Shown here: piece after piece, positions 57,205-64,000 of the stretch
How the letters are laid out: each line of letters opens with the position of its first letter
Numbering within the stretch: position 1 is the first letter of the stretch
From: Sinobacterium caligoides
GTDB lineage: Bacteria; Pseudomonadota; Gammaproteobacteria; Pseudomonadales; Sinobacteriaceae
DNA length: 64,000 nucleotides
Assembly (NCBI RefSeq): GCF_003752585.1
Contig: NZ_RKHR01000005.1
Span: forward strand, 468,947-532,946
Direction: 5' to 3'
Notes under the pieces: model-generated
What the model was told of the DNA's origin: nothing
The model's database searches: none
The model's input: the letters and a program-made list of their open reading frames with translations, nothing else
Made by a program: the position numbers and the translations under genes

Positions 57205-58317
57205 TTACAGTGCCGCGATTAAGGCATCGCCGAACAGTGCTGCCCGCCAGCCTTGCAGATTAGCCGGCAACGCCTCCAGCGTCTTCGGCTGTACACGGAT
57301 ACACTGTTCTATATCCTTCTTCTTCAACAATAATTCGACCGCCATCTGCTGCTGCTCGGCCACCTCCGTAGCCACCGCACGCAGCCGTTTGATCACGGCA
57401 GCAGACTCCGAACCCAAGGGTTTTGGCAGGCACTGCGGCAGTTGCTCAGCCGATGTAGACATAGCACTCTGCACCAGCGCCAACAGGCTATCGCCGTTGT
57501 TGCGTACAAAAGAGGCCGGTATGCCTTGGATGTCGGACAACTCTGCCAGACGCTTGGGCTTACGCTTGGCGATATCCCACAACATGCCATCCTTCAGCCA
57601 GCGGCTGCGGGGAATATCGAGCTTGCGAACCCGCTGCTCACGCAGCTCGCACAACTGCATCAAGATATGCAGTTCGACCGCCGATAGCTTCCAGGCCGAT
57701 TTCACCTTCAAGTATTGGCAGTCGCTGCGCTGTAGGTAACGCTGGTTATCGAGCATGCGCTCGCCTTCATCGAGCACCCAGTCGTTGCGTCCACATTGCT
57801 CGCCCCGAGCAAACAACAGCTTAAAGCCTTCAAACAGATAGCTGACATCCATTGCCGCATAGAGGCACTGACTATCCGTGAGCGGACGACGCAACCAGTT
57901 AGAGCGCGTCTCACCCTTCGGAATATCGACATCGAGCAACGCCTTCATCAAGCCGGCATAACCTACCGAGAAGCCTTCACCTAACATCGCCGCGGCGATC
58001 TGCGTGTCGTACAACGGCTGCGGCATCACACCCAGCAGGCGCTGAAAGACCTCTAAATCCTCAGAGCAGGCATGAAAAATCTTAATCACCTGCGGCGCGG
58101 TCAACACTTCGGCCAACGGCGACAACTCGGTGATCGCCAGCGGATCCAGTAGGTAGGTGTTATCACCATCGCCAATCTGAATCAGCGCCGCAATCGGATA
58201 GAAGGTGTCTGTGCGCATAAACTCGGTGTCGATCGCAATCGCATCACACTGCAGCCAACTATCGGCCAGCTGCCGCAGCTGCGCCGCCGACTCTATCCAG
58301 CGAAACTCTGTCTTCAT
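57205..58317 (-). CDS. rnd: Ribonuclease D
   Basis: 370 aa (E. coli RNase D 375). DEDD exonuclease: Exo I AIDTEFMRTDTF (D30, E32), LIQIGDGDNTYLLDP, FHACSEDLEV, YAAMDVSYLFEGF with the final Asp; then HRDC domains (LDIPRSRWLKDGML onward). It trims the 3' ends of tRNA and other stable RNA precursors. A tRNA array is nearby, but not functionally linked. 67 nt lie between recR's end and this start. Confidence 0.95.
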   Translation of the reverse strand: MKTEFRWIESAAQLRQLADSWLQCDAIAIDTEFMRTDTFYPIAALIQIGDGDNTYLLDPLAITELSPLAEVLTAPQVIKIFHACSEDLEVFQRLLGVMPQPLYDTQIAAAMLGEGFSVGYAGLMKALLDVDIPKGETRSNWLRRPLTDSQCLYAAMDVSYLFEGFKLLFARGEQCGRNDWVLDEGERMLDNQRYLQRSDCQYLKVKSAWKLSAVELHILMQLCELREQRVRKLDIPRSRWLKDGMLWDIAKRKPKRLAELSDIQGIPASFVRNNGDSLLALVQSAMSTSAEQLPQCLPKPLGSESAAVIKRLRAVATEVAEQQQMAVELLLKKKDIEQCIRVQPKTLEALPANLQGWRAALFGDALIAAL

Positions 58318-58384
58318 AAATTATCAGCCCTATAGCATTCTGTTGTTTGTTCGCTCGGAAAAACACTCGGTGATGACCACCGAG

Positions 58385-58987
58385 CTAGAGATCAATCTGC
58401 TTGCGCCCGGCCATGGCATGCGCCAAGGTGCCGCCATCGACATATTCCAGTTCGCCACCCAGGGGAACACCATGGGCAATTCGGCTCACCAGAACGCCCT
58501 GGCTCTGTAGCTGTTCGGAGATATAAAACGCCGTCGCCTCCCCTTCTACCGTCGGGTTGGTCGCCATAATCACTTCTTTCACGCCAGCTTCATCGACACG
58601 TCGCAACAGCTCGTCGACACCGATTTCCTCAGGGCCAATACCATCGATAGGCGACAGGTGCCCCATCAACACGAAGTAGAGGCCGCTGTAACCGCCGGTC
58701 TGCTCAATCGCCAATACATCGGAAGGCGTCTCGACGACGCATAACAACTTCTCATCGCGACGTGGTGAATCACACAGGTTGCAGATTTCCTGCTCGGTAA
58801 ACGTTCGGCACTTCTGACAACGCCCGACACCGTCCATCGCCAGCTTTAATACCTCACTGAGATGGCGGCCGCCTTCGCGGTCACGCTCCAACAGCTGCAT
58901 TGCCATACGCTGGGCAGATTTTGGCCCCACCCCGGGTAGACAACGTAGCGCGCTAATCAACTGCTCAATAAGAGGACTAAAACTCAT
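58385..58987 (-). CDS. recR: RecR recombination mediator
   Basis: 200 aa (E. coli RecR 201). N-terminal HhH region ([14 protein letters not shown]), zinc finger C57, C60, C69, C72 ([16 protein letters not shown]), and a Toprim domain ([33 protein letters not shown]). It acts with RecO to load RecA at gaps. Starts 2 nt after ybaB. Confidence 0.97.
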   Translation of the reverse strand: MSFSPLIEQLISALRCLPGVGPKSAQRMAMQLLERDREGGRHLSEVLKLAMDGVGRCQKCRTFTEQEICNLCDSPRRDEKLLCVVETPSDVLAIEQTGGYSGLYFVLMGHLSPIDGIGPEEIGVDELLRRVDEAGVKEVIMATNPTVEGEATAFYISEQLQSQGVLVSRIAHGVPLGGELEYVDGGTLAHAMAGRKQIDL

Positions 58988-58989
58988 TA

Positions 58990-59328
58990 TTAAAACGGCA
59001 TCTTGAAGCCGTCGGGGATATCAACACCGCCAGCAACGTCTTTCATTAAATCTTTGCTCGACGCTTCGACACGGCGCACGGCATCGTTGACTGCCGCTGC
59101 CAACAGGTCTTCCAGCATCTCTTTATCTTCAGACATCAGGCTGTCATCGATGGTGACACGCTTAACATCGTGTCGGCCGGTCATCACAATCTCGACGAGG
59201 CCAGCGCCCGCCTGCCCAACGTGTTCAGCTTCCGCCAGCTGGCGCTGCGCTTCGGCCATCTTTTCTTGCATTTGCTGCGCCTGTTTCATCAGGTCGCCCA
59301 TTCCGCCTTTTCCAAACATCATAATCAC
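58990..59328 (-). CDS. ybaB: YbaB/EbfC nucleoid-associated protein
   Basis: 112 aa (start ATG 59328; an ATG at 59319 gives the more usual [10 protein letters not shown]). N-terminal helix [21 protein letters not shown], beta sheet [17 protein letters not shown], and [11 protein letters not shown] at the end. Dimeric DNA-binding protein. It is in the classic dnaX-ybaB-recR order, 2 nt before recR and 87 nt after dnaX. Confidence 0.94.
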   Translation of the reverse strand: MIMMFGKGGMGDLMKQAQQMQEKMAEAQRQLAEAEHVGQAGAGLVEIVMTGRHDVKRVTIDDSLMSEDKEMLEDLLAAAVNDAVRRVEASSKDLMKDVAGGVDIPDGFKMPF

Positions 59329-59415
59329 CTATCACGTCGACACCGCAGCAGCGATGTACTCTCATTGTTGTATGCTAAATCTTTCGTGCCGTTACTCGTT
59401 CATGCCCGCAAGGTT

Positions 59416-61530
59416 TCAAGACAGTAGTGGCCGGATACTGCCCGGTATGACCACCGCTCCGAACTGCTGCCTCAACATATCAATATTGGGGTCACTCTCG
59501 ACTAACTCAACCGCATGCTGCAGCTGTTCCGCCATGATGCGCTCACGGCGCAGCGCCGGGCTCTCTGCCGTTAATGCCGCTGGCGTGATAACCACCTTCA
59601 CCGTACGCTGAAGATAGTCACTCAACTGCAGGGCCAGCTTGTCTTGGTGGCCCTCGTTATAAAGCGTGGCCTGCCGTTCATCCAAAATGAAACTGGCGGA
59701 CTCACCATCAAACGCGGTCAGAATACAGTTCGAGGCAATATTTTTAACCACCCGGTTCAACGATAGCTGCAGATAGAGCGCGGGCCAATTCTCTGCGGTC
59801 AACTCAAGACGCTCAGACAGCGGCAGCGTCTTATCGACGGCGACGCTGTCTTGCTGCTCTGGCTCTGGCTGCTCTACTGGGGTGTTTGCCAGCATCTCTG
59901 CCACACTATTGCTGCGCGCTGCAGGCTGAACCGGTGCCGGTGCTGGCGTTGGCGTTGGCGTTGGCGCAGACACCGTTTTTGTCTCGGGTGGCTTTGCCGC
60001 GGGCTGATTGATACTGCTACTAATCGCCTGCATCGCCGCACTTCTTGCTGCTTTAGGCTCAGGCGCTTTGCTCGGCGCGGACGACGCGGTCGCCATCTCC
60101 ATCAAGCTCTTGGCAACGGTCTCGGTCACTGCCGGCTGAACAGTGGCGGCTTCCGGCGCTACAGGCTCAGGAGCTGCTGACCGTTGACTAGCCTGACTCG
60201 TCGCAGCCTTACCCGTCGTCGATTTCACCGCCGATAACTGAGCGGGCTTGGCATAAGGTGTCTCGGTATCCCACGGCGGCACATCATCTGCTTCCGATGC
60301 GGCCTCGGCCGACGTGGGTTCAGTCTTTTTTACTGCGGCTGACGGTGCGGGAGAACTGTCTGCTAGCGCCAGTGACTCGGGGCTCATCTCTACCGGCGCG
60401 CTGGCCGCGGTCTCCGCCAGTGTCTGTGTCGGTAACTCTGGAATACCCACGGGCTTAAACGCCAGCATGCGTAGCAGCAGCATCTCAAAGCCCGAGCGAG
60501 CATCTGGTGCCAGGGGTAGATCTCGGCGACCACTCAGGCCTAACTGATAAAACAGCTGTACGTCTTCGGCCGTTACCTGCCCGGCTAACTCGCTGATACG
60601 TGCCTTATCGCCATAACTGTTATCCAAGGCCTCGGGCACCGTCTGCGCTATCGCTACTCGATGCAGCACGCTGAGCAACTCTTCGAGCGCCGAACCGAAG
60701 TCCGCGGCGTGCTCGGCCATTAGCGCCACTTCGGCTAATAACTGCGCGCCATTTTGCGCCGATAGCGCCAATAACAGACGGTAGACGGCGTGCTGGTCGA
60801 TGGTGCCCAGCATCATCGTCACATCGGCCTCACGTACCTCACCGGAACCGTAGGCAATGGCCTGGTCGGCGAGGCTGAGCGCATCACGCATACTGCCGTC
60901 GGCGGCACGACTCAGCGACCACAGCGCCGGCTCATCGTAGGCGACCGACTCTTCGCCGAGCACATACTCTAAGTGCCCGACAATACGATCCGGCGACATG
61001 TTTTTAAGATTGAACTGTAGGCAGCGCGACAACACCGTCGCCGGCAGTTTTTGTGGATCCGTCGTCGCCAGGAGGAATTTCACGTGTGGCGGCGGCTCTT
61101 CTAAAGTTTTCAGCAGCGCGTTAAAACTGCTGTTGGAGAGCATGTGCACCTCATCGATCAGATACACCTTGTAACGACCTGCGGTGGGCGCGTATTGAAC
61201 GTTTTCGAGTAGCTCACGCGTGTCTTCTACCTTAGTACGCGATGCCGCATCGACCTCTATAAGATCGATAAAGCGGCCGTCGGCAATCTGCGTACAAGCG
61301 CCACACTGACCACAGGGTTCAGAGCTGACACCGTCATCACAGTTTAAACACTTGGCCAGAATACGTGCGATCGTCGTCTTACCGACACCGCGGGTACCGG
61401 TAAACAGGTAGGCATGATGTAATCGCTGACGATCTAAGGCGTTAATCAGTGCACGCAGCACGTGCTCCTGACCCACCATCTCTTTAAAGCTTTTGGGTCG
61501 CCACTTGCGGGCCAGTACCTGATAGCTCAT
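59416..61530 (-). CDS. dnaX: DNA polymerase III tau (and probably gamma) subunit
   Basis: 704 aa tau. AAA+ clamp-loader ATPase: Walker A GTRGVGKTT (45-53), zinc Cys C64, C73, C76, C79, DEVHMLS, SRCLQFN. Domain III reaches ~370, then a long Pro/Ala/Ser-rich linker (~385-590) and a C-terminal alpha-binding domain. An A AAA AAG slippery heptamer at 60325-60331 with a -1-frame stop two codons later would make a 403-aa gamma. Tau links polymerase and helicase; gamma loads the clamp. Confidence 0.96.
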   Translation of the reverse strand: MSYQVLARKWRPKSFKEMVGQEHVLRALINALDRQRLHHAYLFTGTRGVGKTTIARILAKCLNCDDGVSSEPCGQCGACTQIADGRFIDLIEVDAASRTKVEDTRELLENVQYAPTAGRYKVYLIDEVHMLSNSSFNALLKTLEEPPPHVKFLLATTDPQKLPATVLSRCLQFNLKNMSPDRIVGHLEYVLGEESVAYDEPALWSLSRAADGSMRDALSLADQAIAYGSGEVREADVTMMLGTIDQHAVYRLLLALSAQNGAQLLAEVALMAEHAADFGSALEELLSVLHRVAIAQTVPEALDNSYGDKARISELAGQVTAEDVQLFYQLGLSGRRDLPLAPDARSGFEMLLLRMLAFKPVGIPELPTQTLAETAASAPVEMSPESLALADSSPAPSAAVKKTEPTSAEAASEADDVPPWDTETPYAKPAQLSAVKSTTGKAATSQASQRSAAPEPVAPEAATVQPAVTETVAKSLMEMATASSAPSKAPEPKAARSAAMQAISSSINQPAAKPPETKTVSAPTPTPTPAPAPVQPAARSNSVAEMLANTPVEQPEPEQQDSVAVDKTLPLSERLELTAENWPALYLQLSLNRVVKNIASNCILTAFDGESASFILDERQATLYNEGHQDKLALQLSDYLQRTVKVVITPAALTAESPALRRERIMAEQLQHAVELVESDPNIDMLRQQFGAVVIPGSIRPLLS
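60320..60331 (-). promoter_or_regulatory. dnaX: dnaX -1 frameshift slippery site and stop
   Basis: Minus strand reads A AAA AAG (60331-60325) across codons 400-402, then ACTGAA. After a -1 slip the frame reads GAC TGA, ending at 60320. In E. coli dnaX the same heptamer gives one residue (Glu) and then stop; here it gives Asp. An obvious upstream Shine-Dalgarno-like stimulator is not seen; a CGGC[CGAG]GCCG stem is 13 nt downstream. Confidence 0.75.
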
Positions 61531-61732
61531 CGGTATGTATGCTTCCTAGGGTATTCAATCATTAACCCCGCATTCTATACCGTCAACACGGGTAGTGATA
61601 GCAGAAATGGCCGAGCACAGGAAACTCGCCGCGGGCCGGGCCGTTAACAACAGAGGCTCCCTACTTAACGACGTCTTCGGCTATATTTTTTAATCCAACA
61701 CTTATTGAGAAGCACTATTAAAAGCGGGGAAA

Positions 61733-62491
61733 TTAGACGTAGACTTCGTTACCCGAAGCTGTCACCAAGCGCTCCGGCCGGTAGCCCCACTGGCGATCAA
61801 TCTCATCCGGCGTCAAGACGTCACTCGGACGCCCCAGCTTGTCCATCTTTCCCGACTCTAGCAGGCCAACGCTATCGCAATAACGCAGACTGAGATTCAG
61901 GTCGTGCAGAATCACCAGTACACCATAGTCCTGCTGCGTGCACAGGTCTTTACAGAGCTGCAGTATTTGATGCTGTTGCGCCAAATCTTGCGCCGAGGTC
62001 GGCTCGTCCAGCAACAGCAGCGGCGGGCGCTCGGCCTGAGCCAACTGCACTAACACTCGAGCCAAGTGGACGCGTTGACGCTCTCCTCCCGACAAACTGG
62101 TATAAGGGCGTTCGGCAAAACGCAGCGTATCAGTACGCTCTAACATATCGCGCACCAAGCGTTCGCCCTGACGCGTATTAATCGTCAGCGGAATCAACCC
62201 CAGGGCCGCGACCTCTTGCGCAGTAAAAGGAAAGCTCAGCTGACTGGCCTGCGGCAGCACTGCGAGGTGGCGCGCCAGGCTCGGCCCCGACCACTCGGCC
62301 AATGACTGCTCATGCAATAGACGCTGCCCATGACTGACGACATCACCGCTGATCGCCTTGAAAAAGGTCGACTTACCGGCGCCGTTGCGCCCCAAGATAG
62401 CCACCATCTCGCCACTACTCATCGAGAAATTATCGATATCGAGTAGCGTCTTATCGGCCACACTGACGCTGAGTTGAGAGACACTTAACAT
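61733..62491 (-). CDS. hmuV: HmuV-type haem ABC transporter ATPase
   Basis: 252 aa. ABC ATPase with Walker A GRNGAGKST, signature LSGGERQRVHLARVL, Walker B PLLLLDEPTSAQD and H-loop ILHD. Length and LxQxxLLF-type sites match HmuV/FecE family ATPases, and a FecCD-type permease lies 42 nt upstream. It powers haem uptake across the inner membrane. The 202 nt to dnaX contain no gene. Confidence 0.9.
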   Translation of the reverse strand: MLSVSQLSVSVADKTLLDIDNFSMSSGEMVAILGRNGAGKSTFFKAISGDVVSHGQRLLHEQSLAEWSGPSLARHLAVLPQASQLSFPFTAQEVAALGLIPLTINTRQGERLVRDMLERTDTLRFAERPYTSLSGGERQRVHLARVLVQLAQAERPPLLLLDEPTSAQDLAQQHQILQLCKDLCTQQDYGVLVILHDLNLSLRYCDSVGLLESGKMDKLGRPSDVLTPDEIDRQWGYRPERLVTASGNEVYV

Positions 62492-62533
62492 ATTGAGGCA
62501 GCACTCCTAAGGGTGGATCAAAACACGCACGCA

Positions 62534-63562
62534 CTAAGTGAAATTCTTGCGCTGCTGGATCAGCAACACGGTAAACAAAGGAGCACCGATCACCGCGGTA
62601 ATCAACCCCACCGGCAGCTCTGCTGGCATCATGATCAGACGCGCACCAACATCGGCAAAGAGCAACAGTAATGCGCCCAATATCGCCGATAGAGGCAACA
62701 AAGTGCGGTGATCAGGGCCAGTCAGCATACGCACCAAATGGGGAATCACCAGGCCGATAAAGCCGATGATGCCGGCGGCAGCTACTGTGATACCAATACC
62801 GATCGTCGTCACCACGATGAGCTTGATCTTCATCCGTTCGACGTTAACGCCGAGATGACGCGCTTCATACTCACCCAGCAGCATCGCATTCAATGCCTGC
62901 GCATGGCGCTGAAAATACAGCGCCGTCAACACCATGGTCACAAAGCAAAGCAGCAACATGCCATCGCCGACATGCGCCACCGAGCCCATCGACCACAGCG
63001 TAATATCACGCAGCGATTGATCGTCGGCGATATAGTTGAGGAAACCCATCATGGCTCCGCCGAAGGCAGCCACTGCCACCCCCGCTAACAACAGCATTAC
63101 CACAGAGGTGCCGGACTCGCCCTGCGCCAATTTGAACACCAACATCGTGGTCAACAAGGCCCCCAGGAAAGCGGCAACCGGTGTACTGACGCCCTGCATC
63201 GCGACAGGCAGCAGGATGATGGCACAAGCCGCCCCCAGCGCCGCCCCAGATGAGGCGCCGATAATGCCAGGATCGGCCAATGGGTTTCTAAACAGGCCCT
63301 GCATGACCGCGCCGCACTGCGCCAAGATGGCTCCGACTGATAGCGCTAACAAGGTTCGTGGCAAACGTAAATCCAACACCACTAACTGCTGATATTGCGC
63401 TAAGTTACTGTACTCGGTACGCCACAAGCTATCCCAGATCGCCAGCAGACTCTGGCTGGCCGGCAACGCCATCGCACCACTGGTAATCGACAGCGTCACC
63501 GCGGCAATCATCAGCGCAAGGCATAACGGCAGCAGCGTCGTGAGTGGCAACCGGTTAATCAT
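62534..63562 (-). CDS. hmuU: FecCD-family haem/iron permease (HmuU-type)
   Basis: 342 aa. About ten transmembrane helices with the family motifs LRLPRTLLALSVGAILAQCGAVMQGLFRNPLADPGIIG and GFIGLVIPHLVRMLTGPDHR (coupling helix), and ADVGARLIMMPAELPVGLITAVIGAP. It overlaps hmuT by 4 nt. Translocates haem (or siderophore) with HmuV. Haem is inferred from the hmuTUV order. Confidence 0.9.
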   Translation of the reverse strand: MINRLPLTTLLPLCLALMIAAVTLSITSGAMALPASQSLLAIWDSLWRTEYSNLAQYQQLVVLDLRLPRTLLALSVGAILAQCGAVMQGLFRNPLADPGIIGASSGAALGAACAIILLPVAMQGVSTPVAAFLGALLTTMLVFKLAQGESGTSVVMLLLAGVAVAAFGGAMMGFLNYIADDQSLRDITLWSMGSVAHVGDGMLLLCFVTMVLTALYFQRHAQALNAMLLGEYEARHLGVNVERMKIKLIVVTTIGIGITVAAAGIIGFIGLVIPHLVRMLTGPDHRTLLPLSAILGALLLLFADVGARLIMMPAELPVGLITAVIGAPLFTVLLIQQRKNFT

Positions 63563-64000
63563 GAGGCAGGCTTAGCCGCGTTGAGTGCTGCAGAGACATC
63601 AACCAGCGCATCCATCGCCTCAAGACTGATACCTGATACCAGCTGACGACCATCGACAGCGACAATACGCTGTTGTGTGCCCGCAGGCGTGTGCTTTAAC
63701 AGCGGCGTTGCTTCTAGCAGCATCGCCACCGGCGAACGACTCATATCACGGCTTGCGACGATAATAACGTCAGGCTGAAGGCTCAGTAGCGCTTCCGCTG
63801 AAACCGATTGATAACCACGATGCGCGCCGAGACTCTCACCACCCAACAGGTGAATGAAGTCATCACCGGTCGTGCCCTGCCCGGCTAGGCGCAAGCCCTT
63901 GCCATCCATCTGCAACAAAAAGGCGACCTTGCTGTTCGGCGGCAACTGGTGCTCAGCTACTTTTGCCATACTCTGATCAATGCGCTGCAACAGTGGCTTA
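63559..64000 (-). CDS. hmuT: HmuT-type haem-binding periplasmic protein, C-terminal part (cut by window edge)
   Basis: Partial; no start in the window. Visible ~147 residues form the C-terminal lobe of a periplasmic metal-chelate-binding protein: VAFLLQMDGKGLRLAGQGTTGDDFIHLLGG, SAEALLSLQPDVIIVASRDM, TPAGTQQRIVAVDGRQLVSG. Delivers haem to HmuU-HmuV. A Fur-type promoter would lie outside to the right. Confidence 0.82.
   Translation of the reverse strand, partial: KPLLQRIDQSMAKVAEHQLPPNSKVAFLLQMDGKGLRLAGQGTTGDDFIHLLGGESLGAHRGYQSVSAEALLSLQPDVIIVASRDMSRSPVAMLLEATPLLKHTPAGTQQRIVAVDGRQLVSGISLEAMDALVDVSAALNAAKPAS

Noticed and set aside
61531-61732. Possible 4.5S SRP RNA gene upstream of dnaX
   Set aside because: The conserved GGAAGCAGCC core and its context are absent on both strands.

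Overview
This 64 kb window is gene-dense, ordinary chromosomal DNA of a gammaproteobacterium. It carries a full six-gene Na+-translocating NADH:quinone reductase (NQR) operon with its maturation genes, a lexA-sulA SOS pair, a minor-pilin/PilY1 type IV pilus cluster, and proteins that closely resemble E. coli and Pseudomonas ones (Mfd, TopA, RecR, DnaX, CysK, Can, TatD). From general knowledge, much of the order (comEC-exbB-exbD-msbA, lolCDE, nqr, gap/mfd, lexA-sulA, topA, uup, slt) recalls Pseudomonas aeruginosa. The NQR operon, moderate GC and small lineage-type proteins suggest a marine relative, possibly Cellvibrionales/Spongiibacteraceae-like; that placement is inference. I see no IS element, prophage, CRISPR array, rRNA gene or toxin-antitoxin pair.

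Layout. 1-4.3 kb (minus): comEC, exbB, exbD and the start of msbA, which runs off the left edge. 4.4-6.1 kb (plus): a DUF2062 membrane protein, a lipoprotein with two VOC domains and a tiny lipoprotein. 6.1-9.3 kb (minus): lolC-lolD-lolE for lipoprotein release. 9.5-10.6 kb (plus): a small exported protein and a glycerophosphodiester phosphodiesterase. 10.6-17.9 kb (minus): nqrABCDEF-apbE-nqrM. 18-25.4 kb: gap (minus) divergent from mfd and csiV (plus), then an MscS-type channel. 25.5-27 kb: a small conserved gene, then lexA-sulA behind two LexA boxes. 27-31.7 kb (minus): small conserved genes around topA. 31.8-38.1 kb: uspA, uup, slt, a MOSC protein and tatD. 38.1-43.7 kb: glutaredoxin, a yjaG homologue, a lipoprotein with a hexanucleotide repeat, an acyl-CoA ligase, carbonic anhydrase, an SpoU-type rRNA methyltransferase and dps. 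43.8-47.6 kb: a MoxR/VWA pair, a small ORF and cysK. 47.6-54.6 kb: pilV-pilW-pilX-unknown-pilY1-pilE (minus) with a divergent fimT/fimU pseudopilin. 54.8-55.5 kb: five tandem tRNA genes (Leu-Gln-Leu-Gln-Leu). 55.8-61.5 kb (minus): dnaX-ybaB-recR, rnd, ycgL, ycgN and a membrane protein. 61.7-64 kb: hmuV, hmuU and the end of hmuT, which runs off the right edge.

How the genes work together. The NQR operon holds the sodium pump plus two maturation functions: ApbE attaches FMN to NqrB and NqrC, and NqrM is needed for Fe centre assembly. The DNA-maintenance genes (mfd, lexA, sulA, topA, recR, dnaX) form a repair and replication set. The most interesting signals are regulatory or recoding elements. 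They include an E. coli-like A AAA AAG slippery heptamer in dnaX with an almost immediate -1-frame stop; an OxyR-like tetrad upstream of dps; a 14-bp perfect terminator hairpin inside the apbE signal-peptide codons; a terminator-like hairpin in the lolC leader; a 12-bp inverted repeat flanking the divergent gap/mfd promoters; and a hairpin covering the csiV ribosome-binding site. Among proteins, the unknown gene between pilX and pilY1 and the alanine-rich coiled insertion in PilY1 deserve attention.
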